In this document: piece by piece, positions 8,185-15,195 of the stretch
Layout of the letters: the number at the start of each line of letters is the position of its first letter
Position numbering within the stretch: the first letter of the stretch is position 1
From: Lachnospiraceae bacterium
GTDB lineage: Bacteria; Bacillota; Clostridia; Lachnospirales; Lachnospiraceae
Assembly (NCBI GenBank): GCA_024405155.1
Contig: JAKSPC010000004.1
Span: 44,367 to 108,366, forward strand
Reading direction: 5' to 3'
DNA length: 64,000 nucleotides
Position numbers and translations under genes: made by a program
The notes under the pieces: generated by a model
Databases searched by the model: none
What the model saw: the letters and a program-made list of their open reading frames with translations, nothing else
What the model was told of the DNA's origin: nothing

Positions 8185-8886
8185 TCAGGTTTCTTCTTTA
8201 CTTTTTTCCTGGCATTGGGATGAATCCAGGATTAAGCCGCATCTCTCGGCAGAAATCTTTTTTAAGATTTCCTCCGGCAATTCTTCTAACGAATCACGAA
8301 CTATTTCTTTTTTGATTTCGTATTCTATCTCTGTATAATGTTGTTCTCCCGCCGGTTTGCTCAGTATAAATACAATCTTCTTATTTGCTTTTGGATTGAT
8401 TTTGAATATCGATTTGTCTTGTACCGTTTTTGGAAAATAGGTACTACTATTATCGTCTTTCGCATATCCTATCGTTCCTATCATTTTTCCGGCGCCAATC
8501 TTGAACACTGCTTCTTCCGGACTATTATCCGTTTCCGTAATCAGGATCTCTTTGGCATTTGAAATGATATCAAATATTTTCATAAATACTGCATATTTAC
8601 TATCAGTTTCTTTGTTTGATTGTGTGTAATTAAGTGCCTCTTTGACATCCTCCCCATTTAAGCATGAGTTGTAAAAGTATCCTTTTTGCTCAGGGGTATA
8701 GTTTTTTTCTCCATCAAATTCGCACCCGAGCAGATGCCAAAAATGCTTTTGTCGGAAAATAAACTCGGTAAAGCAAAACGGATGGTTCTTGTTCACACAA
8801 TATGCAATAAGATAAGTTTTTCCTACAAAGCGATTATATATTTTTATTGCTTCATTAAGGTGCTGTAAGCTGCTCTCATATATCAT
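8185..8886 (-). CDS. PBECR4-like putative nuclease (toxin candidate)
   Basis: A 233-aa protein with no signal peptide or membrane segment. The N-terminal half (residues about 5-165) reads like the PBECR4 family (phage Barnase/EndoU/Colicin/RelE-like nuclease 4): a helix, a short strand pair, HFWHLLG (residues 48-54), FYNSCLNG, and a later YFPKTVQDKSIF block. I recognise this by pattern, not by a search. The last 50 residues are acidic and Lys/Glu-rich. The gene is far more A+T-rich than its neighbours. Its AGGGG ribosome site begins two bases after the T run of an upstream terminator, so it can be translated only from transcripts that read through. Directly upstream lies a structured RNA with its own promoter. 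It is a single-gene unit with its own terminator. The nuclease assignment and toxic role are inference. Confidence 0.6.
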   Translation of the reverse strand: MIYESSLQHLNEAIKIYNRFVGKTYLIAYCVNKNHPFCFTEFIFRQKHFWHLLGCEFDGEKNYTPEQKGYFYNSCLNGEDVKEALNYTQSNKETDSKYAVFMKIFDIISNAKEILITETDNSPEEAVFKIGAGKMIGTIGYAKDDNSSTYFPKTVQDKSIFKINPKANKKIVFILSKPAGEQHYTEIEYEIKKEIVRDSLEELPEEILKKISAERCGLILDSSQCQEKSKEET

Positions 8887-8900
8887 CGTTAATTTCCCCT

Positions 8901-8934
8901 AAAAAGAAATGGTCGTGATTTTTCACGACCATTT
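8901..8934 (-). terminator. terminator between the structured RNA and the nuclease-like gene
   Basis: Minus-strand sense: a perfect 12-bp stem (8923-8934 with 8907-8918), AAAA loop, then C and five T (8901-8905). The nuclease-like gene starts only 15 bp further on, with its ribosome site immediately after the T run. The hairpin therefore both makes the 3' end of the upstream RNA and limits nuclease expression, as in ToxIN-type loci. Confidence 0.85.
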
Positions 8935-9126
8935 GCTCTTAAAAGAACTGGTTATCTACTTGCTGTCCCAAGGTCGCAGGCCTCTCACCCACTCGGCATA
9001 TGTGGCAACCATTTTGATCCCACCGGGTACTTCCGTCAGTGACAGTTTTTCTCGATGCCAGTACACCGCTGCATCGCTCCTTAATGCAGTTGTCCGTTCT
9101 CACGGGAAAGGATTACTCCTTTCGGC
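8901..9126 (-). ncRNA. structured RNA of about 225 nt upstream of the nuclease-like gene
   Basis: Transcribed leftward from its own promoter to a strong terminator. From the 5' end I can draw: hairpin 1, a 7-bp stem (9117-9123 with 9106-9112) capped by GTAA; hairpin 2, CCGT/ACGG (9102-9105 with 9094-9097) capped by GAGA; hairpin 3, CTGCAT/ATGCAG (9084-9089 with 9069-9074) with a 9-nt loop containing AAGGAG. Both tetraloops are GNRA. Downstream, possible long-range pairs include GGCAT with ATGCC, CTGTC with GACAG, and ACTGG with CCAGT. No tandem repeat is visible, unlike classical toxI antitoxins. Two short open frames cross it (54 codons from GTG 9103; 36 codons from GTG 9066), but the dense folding makes an RNA product more likely. 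It could be an RNA antitoxin, a cis-regulatory leader or a guide-like RNA; I do not recognise the family. Confidence 0.6.
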
Positions 9127-9132
9127 AATGTA

Positions 9133-9161
9133 ATTGTAACATCACAATGGCTATAATGCAA
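9133..9161 (-). promoter_or_regulatory. promoter of the structured RNA
   Basis: Minus-strand sense: TTGCAT (9156-9161), 17-bp spacer, TACAAT (9133-9138). The predicted start is near 9126, only a few bases before the first hairpin of the RNA. Confidence 0.7.
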
Positions 9162-9207
9162 TAAAAACTTACAGAAAGGGTGCCAGCTAATTTGGCGTTT
9201 TTGCGCT

Positions 9208-9306
9208 TCACTCTTCACCCAGAAACAAAAGATTTATGAGGATCAGATCACCCATGCGCGACAGAAACCGCATGACCGGACCATCGATGTCAAACAACTT
9301 TTTCAA
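9208..9306 (-). pseudogene. truncated DUF624 (YesL-like) membrane protein gene
   Basis: From a TTG start with a GGAGG site eight bases upstream, 32 codons read LKKLFDIDGPVMRFLSRMGD and then LILINLLFL. This is the N-terminus of DUF624/YesL proteins, which normally continue for about 200 residues with several membrane helices and occur in glycan-utilisation clusters. Here the frame runs into GEE and a stop, and nothing resembling the rest of the family follows. The break coincides with the edge of the A+T-rich RNA/nuclease locus, which suggests that its arrival, or an associated deletion, removed the remainder. It would have been the last gene of the catabolic operon after the FAD oxidoreductase. 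Confidence 0.65.
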
Positions 9307-9412
9307 ATGAAATACCTCCGGGTTCCATATTTTTTTGCCAGGCTTGCCGGATTCATCCGTGACTATTGTGTTTTTCAAAAAATCAAAGCCTTTAACTCTC
9401 CCGGCATAAACA

Positions 9413-11194
9413 CTACCGGAAATCAAAGGAGATGACCGGGACTTCCGCCCCGCCCCAGCTGCTCACCGCCGTAAGTGTCAGGGAATCAAATACCTCCTTA
9501 AGCGAAATGTCATAGCATCGCTTATGGTTATCGGACACATGCATGATCTCCTTTTCCTTCCCGTCTCTCGTGCCGGTCAGGATGAACTCTCTGCACAGGC
9601 AGTAAGGCATGGGCTGCTGAGGATGGTCCAGCCGGTAATTGGCTCTGGTGGACCGGGTGCGTTCGGTATTCGATCCTGTCAGGGAATTCCTGTCCAGATC
9701 GCTGGAAAAGACGATGTGTATGTTCTGAATCTCCTGCGCAGGGAATCTGTACCGGATACTGCTGCCGGGCTGCACACATGCCGCCGCCGTTTCCTCCGTG
9801 GTGCCGTAGATCCTGTGAGGACGGTCCTGGCCGTTTCTTATGACATCCGCCGCACCCTCCAGTACGGCTGAGGCACAGATCCCGGAGATATGCCTTGTCT
9901 TTGAAGGAAGGAAGCAGTCACCGGCCAGCAAGCTCTCCTGCAGTTCCGAAAGATGGTCTGTGGTAATGTCGTGGGGACTGCAGTGATATTTTACACAGAG
10001 AGCAGCGGCCCTGCCCGCCGCTTCCCCAAGCAAAGCGCAGGTCGCCATGACTCTGGTACTGCTTAAAGCCATATGGGAAGTGCTTATGTTCCTGCCCGCA
10101 AAAAACAGGTTGTCCACGTTTTTTGAATACAGTGACCGGTAGGGAATGGAATAGGGCGCCGGCGTATGATAATCGGTATTCGGCACACCGGGGTGGAAAA
10201 ATCCGTCCGGGTAATGGTCATCGAGCGGCCATCCGCCGAAAGCGATCTCATCTTCAAACACCCTTCCCGAAGAGATATCCTTCTGTGTGAGGATGTATTC
10301 GCCCACCATCCTGCGGGATTCTCTCTTTCCCGGTAAAAATCCCAGAAACTCAAGATCCCAGTTTTCGGAACGGAAGTTTCCGGAATTCTTCACATAGTCC
10401 CAGGTCCCCACGGCCAGAGAAAGCAACTCATCCCGCACTTTTTCCGTATCCGCGATGGAATCGCGGTTTCCGCCCAGTTCGAGATACCAGAAGTTTTCAT
10501 CATCGTTATAGATATCCGGCTCCCTGTTTTCGAAATCCTTCCCGGTAAGGTGCGTGCTCCATTCCGGAGCCCGGAACCGGATGGGTTTTTCGGTCTCCCG
10601 GCCCTGAATCAGGCAGGACATTCCCATGGTCTTTTTGTCAGCGGCAGTCGTCGTTGTGATCTCGTCAAACTCCGCGGCAGCCTCTCTGCCGCAGCGAAAC
10701 CACGCGCCGGTAAGCGGCGCCAGGATGCTGTCTCCGGAACAGTCGGCATAAAATCCGGCACATACTTCATATTTCATCTGCGTCGTCATCTGATAGCCGG
10801 TCACCGACCGGATCCGGGTGTCCCTCCCGTGGCAGAAATCTCCGGTCTCCGTTTCCGCATCGATACAGGTACAGTTGAGCAGCAGCTCGATATTCTTTTC
10901 CCGTCTTACAAAGCTGTACAGGATACTGTCCCAGACGGCAAAGCTCTTCGTCGGGTTGCGGTACATGTTTTCCAGGGCGATCTCCTCGATGATGCCGGTC
11001 TCTCTGTTGTTGCTGCCGTGAGAACCGCTGATCCACATCCGGATCTCGGAAGATGCGTTTCCCCCGAGAACGGGCCTTTCCTGCATAAGAACGGTCTTTA
11101 TTCCCATTCTTGCCGCCGAAATGGCAGTGCACATTCCCGCGATACCGCCGCCGATAACGCAAAGGTCACAATGAAGTTTATTTACTGTAAGCAT
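9413..11194 (-). CDS. FAD-dependent oxidoreductase (FAD_oxidored family)
   Basis: 593 aa, cytoplasmic. The N-terminal dinucleotide-binding motif is CVIGGGIAGMCTAISAARMG, followed by a GGNASSEIRMWISG segment typical of the FAD_oxidored (PF12831-like) proteins found in sugar and polyol clusters. NVDNLFFAGRNIS near the C-terminal third is the second FAD-contact region. A C-terminal extension of about 180 residues after the flavin domain is mostly beta-rich by eye. I prefer ATG 11194, with GGGGG eight bases upstream; GTG 11200 is an alternative. The start lies inside the 3' end of nagA (17-bp overlap), so the two are co-translated. The substrate is probably a sugar or sugar acid from the same pathway, but cannot be named. 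Confidence 0.85.
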   Translation of the reverse strand: MLTVNKLHCDLCVIGGGIAGMCTAISAARMGIKTVLMQERPVLGGNASSEIRMWISGSHGSNNRETGIIEEIALENMYRNPTKSFAVWDSILYSFVRREKNIELLLNCTCIDAETETGDFCHGRDTRIRSVTGYQMTTQMKYEVCAGFYADCSGDSILAPLTGAWFRCGREAAAEFDEITTTTAADKKTMGMSCLIQGRETEKPIRFRAPEWSTHLTGKDFENREPDIYNDDENFWYLELGGNRDSIADTEKVRDELLSLAVGTWDYVKNSGNFRSENWDLEFLGFLPGKRESRRMVGEYILTQKDISSGRVFEDEIAFGGWPLDDHYPDGFFHPGVPNTDYHTPAPYSIPYRSLYSKNVDNLFFAGRNISTSHMALSSTRVMATCALLGEAAGRAAALCVKYHCSPHDITTDHLSELQESLLAGDCFLPSKTRHISGICASAVLEGAADVIRNGQDRPHRIYGTTEETAAACVQPGSSIRYRFPAQEIQNIHIVFSSDLDRNSLTGSNTERTRSTRANYRLDHPQQPMPYCLCREFILTGTRDGKEKEIMHVSDNHKRCYDISLKEVFDSLTLTAVSSWGGAEVPVISFDFR

Positions 11195-12392
11195 AGACAC
11201 ATCCCCCGTTGATATAGACGGCTTTTACGAAAAGGGCTTCATCCAGGATGACGAAATCGGCAGCCTTTCCTTTTGCGAGGGAACCGATCTCCCTGTCTCT
11301 GCCGATGACCCGGGCCGGTACGATGGTGGATGCATGCACTGCGTCCTCCAGAGGAATACCAAAGGATACCGCCCGGCGGATGCCTTCCATCAGAGAGATC
11401 ACGGAGCCGGCCAGCGTGGGAGCCTTTTTGCAGGTCTCTCCCGGCTTCGGAAGCGTTTTCATAAGGACCGCTCTTCCGCCTGTCTTGGTGATCTCCTGAT
11501 CTCCCAGAGTATAATCGCCGTCGGGCATGCCCGCGCAGCGCAGGGAATCCGTAATAAAACACAGCCTGCTGCCGAAAAGTTCCGCCGTCATCCGCACCAC
11601 TGCCGGGTGGATGTGATGGCCGTCGGGAATGAGCTCAGCCGTGGCGCCTGCTTCGAGAGCCGCCGGAATGGTGCCGGGCTCCCGGTGATGGATCCCCGGC
11701 ATGCAGTTGTACGTATGTGTGATATGGGAAGCCCCGTTTGCGAATGCCTCCCGGCAGATGTCATACCCGGCATTGGTATGCCCCAGGGAGACCGCGGCCG
11801 TTTGGGAGACTTCCCGGATAAATTCCATGGCTCCGGGCAGCTCCGGCGCCACGCTCACAAGACGGACGATACCGCCGGATGCTTCATTTATTTTTCCGAA
11901 ATACGATATATCCGGCAGATGAAGCGCCAGAGGGTCCTGTGCTCCCGCCCTGTCCGGAGAAAGGAACGGTCCTTCCAGGTTGAACCCGACCAGTTTTGCG
12001 CCGTCTGCGGGGCGCACGAAAGCTCCGGCTGTTTTCACCGCTTTCAGAAGCGGCTCTTCGCGAAGTGTCGCCGTGGTAGGGCACCAGCCGGTCACCCCTT
12101 CCGAAGCATAAAAGCGGGAAAGGGCCAAAAGCCCTTCGGCATCTCCGTCCCCGGCATCCTGACCGGCGCCGCCGTGGGTGTGGATGTCAATAAGGCCCGG
12201 GATCACGTAACAGCCGCCGGCGTCGATGATGCCGTCGTCTGCGCACACTTCCTGCGAAAACCTTTTGAAAGCTTCTGTTTTCGCATCACCCGTCCGGACA
12301 TCCGGCAGGATCGCCTCGATTTTTTCACTAAATTCCATGCTTCCGGGAACGAACTTCCCAGCCGCATAGATCCTTGCATTCCGAATGATCAT
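11178..12392 (-). CDS. nagA: N-acetylglucosamine-6-phosphate deacetylase
   Basis: Amidohydrolase-fold metalloenzyme, 404 aa, that removes acetate from GlcNAc-6-P in the cytoplasm. Visible NagA landmarks are the IDIHTHGG metal motif, EGPFLSPDRAGAQDP, the metal-binding SLGHTNA and HTYNCMPGIHHREPG segments, DGHHIHPAVV, and the catalytic aspartate in ITDSLRCAGMPDG. Length is normal. Of three NagA-like genes here it is the closest to the canonical enzyme. It is followed by the overlapping FAD oxidoreductase gene. A long intergenic region with a palindrome and a repeat array lies upstream, so it may start a separate transcript from the genes at 12.9-25.2 kb. Confidence 0.9.
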   Translation of the reverse strand: MIIRNARIYAAGKFVPGSMEFSEKIEAILPDVRTGDAKTEAFKRFSQEVCADDGIIDAGGCYVIPGLIDIHTHGGAGQDAGDGDAEGLLALSRFYASEGVTGWCPTTATLREEPLLKAVKTAGAFVRPADGAKLVGFNLEGPFLSPDRAGAQDPLALHLPDISYFGKINEASGGIVRLVSVAPELPGAMEFIREVSQTAAVSLGHTNAGYDICREAFANGASHITHTYNCMPGIHHREPGTIPAALEAGATAELIPDGHHIHPAVVRMTAELFGSRLCFITDSLRCAGMPDGDYTLGDQEITKTGGRAVLMKTLPKPGETCKKAPTLAGSVISLMEGIRRAVSFGIPLEDAVHASTIVPARVIGRDREIGSLAKGKAADFVILDEALFVKAVYINGGCVYAYSK

Positions 12393-12420
12393 AGTTACTC
12401 CGTTTCGTAGTGTATGTCCT

Positions 12421-12452
12421 GTACCGAAAACTTAGAAAAACCTTTTCGGTAC
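12421..12452. promoter_or_regulatory. perfect 10-bp inverted repeat upstream of nagA
   Basis: GTACCGAAAA (12421-12430) and TTTTCGGTAC (12443-12452) are exact inverted copies around a 12-nt centre, 29 bp before the nagA start. Its CGAAAA core resembles the centre of the palindrome in front of the ROK regulator at 25.2 kb, so it may be an operator. It could also form an RNA hairpin in the leader. Confidence 0.45.
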
Positions 12453-12530
12453 CAGGTTATTCCGATCCCCAAAGCTGGTTGATTGAAATTATGATATGGA
12501 AAAAATCCGACATCTGCTGTTTTTCAAGAA

Positions 12531-12696
12531 ATACATATAATACAGAGATAACTGGCTTATTATATGTATTTTTTCTGTCTTTGAGCACTGCGGTATACAT
12601 ATAATAGCGAAAAAATTGCTTTATTATATGTATCGCAGTCGGAAATACTACCGATTTTTGCATATAATAGACCGCTTTTCTGTCTATTATATGTAT
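12531..12696. repeat. array of three 39-bp inverted repeats with a 63-64 bp period
   Basis: Each unit is ATACATATAATA, 15 variable bases, TATTATATGTAT. Units lie at 12531-12569, 12595-12633 and 12658-12696 (the last has three mismatches at its 5' arm). Unit length is exactly 39 bp and the gaps between units are 25 and 24 bp. The arms are conserved while loops and gaps are not, which argues against a CRISPR array. Unit 2 gains an extra outer stem (ACTGCG with CGCAGT). The surrounding intergenic region (12393-12912) holds no convincing gene; an 80-codon minus-strand frame across the array simply reads the repeats. Confidence 0.8.
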
Positions 12697-12846
12697 CATT
12701 CATTTTTCGGCACTATTTGGCAGAAGGGCCGCCATCCCCTGCAAATGGGTGGTACGTATAAAATCTGCATAATGCTCTCATTCCTGCGTGATCCGCTCCT
12801 TTTCCTTCTGTCCCTCAGCAGATAGGGGCGTCAAAACATAGATCCG

Positions 12847-12879
12847 GGCGGCGGGAGCATCGCCGAGGGGCCCGCCGCC
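12847..12879 (-). other. GC-rich hairpin downstream of the CBM9-like gene
   Basis: A perfect 9-bp stem (GGCGGCGGG 12847-12855, CCCGCCGCC 12871-12879), 33 bp after the stop of the CBM9-like gene. There is no clear T run, so it may stabilise an mRNA 3' end rather than act as a classical terminator. Confidence 0.4.
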
Positions 12880-12912
12880 GCGGCGTCCTCCTGAGGCAAA
12901 ACGATACCCTGA

Positions 12913-13506
12913 TCAGGCGAAAACAAGCGTTCCGAAATCCGGCGGATAATGGAAGCAGGGATGATCCACGGTCATGGGATTCCAGGAATAATAGTGTTCT
13001 TTTACGGTCAGGTCGCCGCACTTGTAAAAATTGCCCCGGATCCGCGTTCCCGCTTCCGGCCTGAATTCCGGAAAGAACATTTTCACCAGAGAAAACGGAA
13101 CGCTGTACTCCACCTGCCAGCCTTCCGCCGTCCTCTCGGCATGAGGGGAAAGAAGGTTGTCGTCGTGACCTTCCATCTGGATGCGGGCCAGATTCGAAGG
13201 GCCTGTCCCCATGCCGAAATACATGGAACAGTTGGGGTTCATTTCGATGTTGAAATACCTGCCGTCGCTTAAAGGCGAGAAGAAGAATTCCAGGCAGGAA
13301 TCCTGACAGGGCATACCGTACAGTCCCGTAAACTCCGCACGGATGTCTTTTTCTTTTGCGGAAAGTTTTACATAGAGATATTTTTCATCATAGCAGGCCT
13401 GCGCCTGTGCCTTCACATCCGGCTGGTCATACCCCCAGCAGACATTGCTGATCTCTGCCGCAGGGACTTTGTCCCAGTCCGTTTTTCTTACGATCGTGTA
13501 TTCCAT
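12913..13506 (-). CDS. carbohydrate-binding family 9-like (CBM9/DOMON-like) protein
   Basis: 197 aa without a signal peptide. The pattern CWGYDQPDVKAQAQACYDEK, then LYVKLSAKEKDIRAE, DSCLEFFFSP and YFNIEMNPNC matches the CBM9-like beta-sandwich domain, here as a free-standing protein filling the whole length. Such stand-alone proteins are common in glycan-degradation clusters, and their role is unclear. It is likely cytoplasmic because no export signal is seen. It follows the second NagA-like gene by 19 bp and appears to end that transcript, with a GC hairpin after its stop. Confidence 0.75.
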   Translation of the reverse strand: MEYTIVRKTDWDKVPAAEISNVCWGYDQPDVKAQAQACYDEKYLYVKLSAKEKDIRAEFTGLYGMPCQDSCLEFFFSPLSDGRYFNIEMNPNCSMYFGMGTGPSNLARIQMEGHDDNLLSPHAERTAEGWQVEYSVPFSLVKMFFPEFRPEAGTRIRGNFYKCGDLTVKEHYYSWNPMTVDHPCFHYPPDFGTLVFA

Positions 13507-13525
13507 TCTGAACCTCTCTTTCCCA

Positions 13526-14707
13526 TCAGTAAACTGTCACGGTCATTCCGTGTTTTATCACTCTCTTTAACATAAGGCTCCCGTCCGTGAACAGGATATC
13601 CGCGTCCCTTCCGGGAAGCAAGGAACCCACGCGCCCGGAAAGCTTCAGTGCTCTTGCCGGGTTGTATGTGGCGGTCTTCACGGCAGCGCGGAGGCCGCAT
13701 CCGGTCACGTTCATGAAATTGCGGGCGCTTTCCAGGACCGTAAGTCGGCTGCCGGAAAGCTGTCCGATCTCGTTGATGTTAAGGTCTTCGGCGCTTCTTA
13801 AGTCCGTTTCCGGATAGTCCGCCGGATCGTAGGGGTCTCCCGTGGTGGAGGCGTCGGAAACGGTAATGATCCTGTCCTCCCCCGCCGTACGATATGCCAG
13901 CTTCATGGATGCAGGCTTCACGTGGCAGGAGCGGCTGTCGCAGATCAGCTCATAGAAAAAACCGTCCATGGAAAGTGCAATGGCGGACGCCTGCTCCTGC
14001 AGATCCCCCGTATCCTCCGCGCTTTCCGGTCCCCGGAAGCATCCCATGGCGTCAAACAGATGAGTGATGACGGCTGCTCCGGCTTTTCGGGCCCGCAGTG
14101 CGTCTGCGGGAGAAAAGGCCGTATGGCCAAGATCCATGCCTATCCCCCGGGCGGAAAGCTCCGCCTCCATTTCCGGCGCATAGGGAAGTTCCGGCGCATA
14201 GGTCATATGAAGAAGGTCCTCTCCCGCCGCCGACAAAAGTGCCAGAAAAGAGGCTTTGTCATAGGTCCAGGCACGCTCCGAATGAGCGCCGAACCGGGGA
14301 TTCACGAAGGGGCCCTCCATGTGGATACCGGCGATGGTGGTGTGTTCTGCCTTCATGGCTTCCCGGATCTTTTGGATCGCCGCAAAAAAATCCTCCCGGA
14401 ACACGTTGTAGGCGATACTTGGGGTAATTGTGGTGGTGCCGGCAAGAAGGTGGGCTTTTGCCGCCTGTTCCGGCTCCTTAAGGAATGACAGCCGTGCGCC
14501 GCCTTTGCTGTAGGAATGCACGTGCTCATCAATGAAGCCGGGACACACAAAAAGTCCGCGGGCGTCGAGGATCTCCGGTGCGGCTGCAGGGCGATCCGCA
14601 GATGCCGACATTTCGATCCCCCGGATCTTTCCGTTTTCCAAAACCAGCGTGCCGTCCGTGATCCCTTCCGGCATCACCAGATGGCCGTTCGTGATTTTCG
14701 TGATCAT
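13526..14707 (-). CDS. NagA-like amidohydrolase (N-acetyl-amino-sugar-phosphate deacetylase family)
   Basis: 393 aa. Family features are IDEHVHSYSKGG in place of the usual HTHG, HMEGPFVNPRFG, the metal motif DLGHTAFSPAD, THLFDAMGCFRGPE and the catalytic-region VSDASTTGDP. The HxH is kept but its surroundings differ from canonical NagA, so a different acetylated amino sugar may be the substrate. Its start overlaps the stop of the acetyltransferase gene by four bases (ATGA). It sits between that gene and the CBM9-like gene in the large catabolic operon. Confidence 0.83.
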   Translation of the reverse strand: MITKITNGHLVMPEGITDGTLVLENGKIRGIEMSASADRPAAAPEILDARGLFVCPGFIDEHVHSYSKGGARLSFLKEPEQAAKAHLLAGTTTITPSIAYNVFREDFFAAIQKIREAMKAEHTTIAGIHMEGPFVNPRFGAHSERAWTYDKASFLALLSAAGEDLLHMTYAPELPYAPEMEAELSARGIGMDLGHTAFSPADALRARKAGAAVITHLFDAMGCFRGPESAEDTGDLQEQASAIALSMDGFFYELICDSRSCHVKPASMKLAYRTAGEDRIITVSDASTTGDPYDPADYPETDLRSAEDLNINEIGQLSGSRLTVLESARNFMNVTGCGLRAAVKTATYNPARALKLSGRVGSLLPGRDADILFTDGSLMLKRVIKHGMTVTVY

Positions 14708-15195
14708 AATGCCTTCCTATACAGGGATTCCACCTGTTTTTCGTCCCAGGGGCACGCACAGGTGTCAAACTTTTCATAGCCGTATTTTTCGTACAGGTTC
14801 ACGTGGTCCGTCACCAGATAAATGATGTCGTACCCCAGTTCCTTCGCTTTCTGTTCCATCACGTCGATGAGCTTTTCGCTGATGCGGTTTCCGCGGAAGT
14901 CTTCGCCCACGAAAACGACACCTACCCAGGGAAGGTAGTCCACTTTGGGAAAGTCTGTGCTGGAAAGTACGCCGAATCCGCGGGGCGCCCCGTCTTCACC
15001 GAAATCGCCGATGAGGATCTCCCAGTCGGAAGCACGCTTTGCGATGGCTCCCTTCGGTATCCCGTTCGTACCGTCGCTTTCCTCTCCCTCTTTCATGCGT
15101 TTCGCCAGGTTCCTTCCCGGCTCCCAGGAACAGGTTTCGGCAAACGCCACCATGCGGTCAAAATCCGCAGTACCTTTCTTCAGTATCTTAACCAT
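14704..15195 (-). CDS. GNAT family N-acetyltransferase
   Basis: 163 aa from ATG 15195, chosen because GGAGG lies six bases upstream. The acetyl-CoA-binding stretch VGVVFVGEDFRGNRISEKLID carries the Q/RxxGxG/A-like loop, and the C-terminus LVTDHVNLYEKYGYEKFD is typical of the fold. It overlaps the GH36 gene by eight bases and the NagA-like gene by four, so it is embedded in the catabolic operon. The acceptor is unknown; an amino sugar is a reasonable guess from the context. Confidence 0.83.
   Translation of the reverse strand: MVKILKKGTADFDRMVAFAETCSWEPGRNLAKRMKEGEESDGTNGIPKGAIAKRASDWEILIGDFGEDGAPRGFGVLSSTDFPKVDYLPWVGVVFVGEDFRGNRISEKLIDVMEQKAKELGYDIIYLVTDHVNLYEKYGYEKFDTCACPWDEKQVESLYRKAL

Noticed and set aside
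8901-9126. Classical toxI-type tandem-repeat antitoxin
   Set aside because: I looked for direct repeats of 30-40 nt in the RNA and found none; only the gene order matches type III systems.
8185-9126. Retron or reverse-transcriptase system
   Set aside because: The RNA-plus-protein order is similar, but the protein has no reverse-transcriptase motif such as YADD and is too short.
12457-12699. 80-codon minus-strand frame across the A+T-rich array
   Set aside because: Its codons are generated by the inverted repeats themselves (repeated Tyr-Tyr-Met), it has no ribosome site and no protein-like composition.
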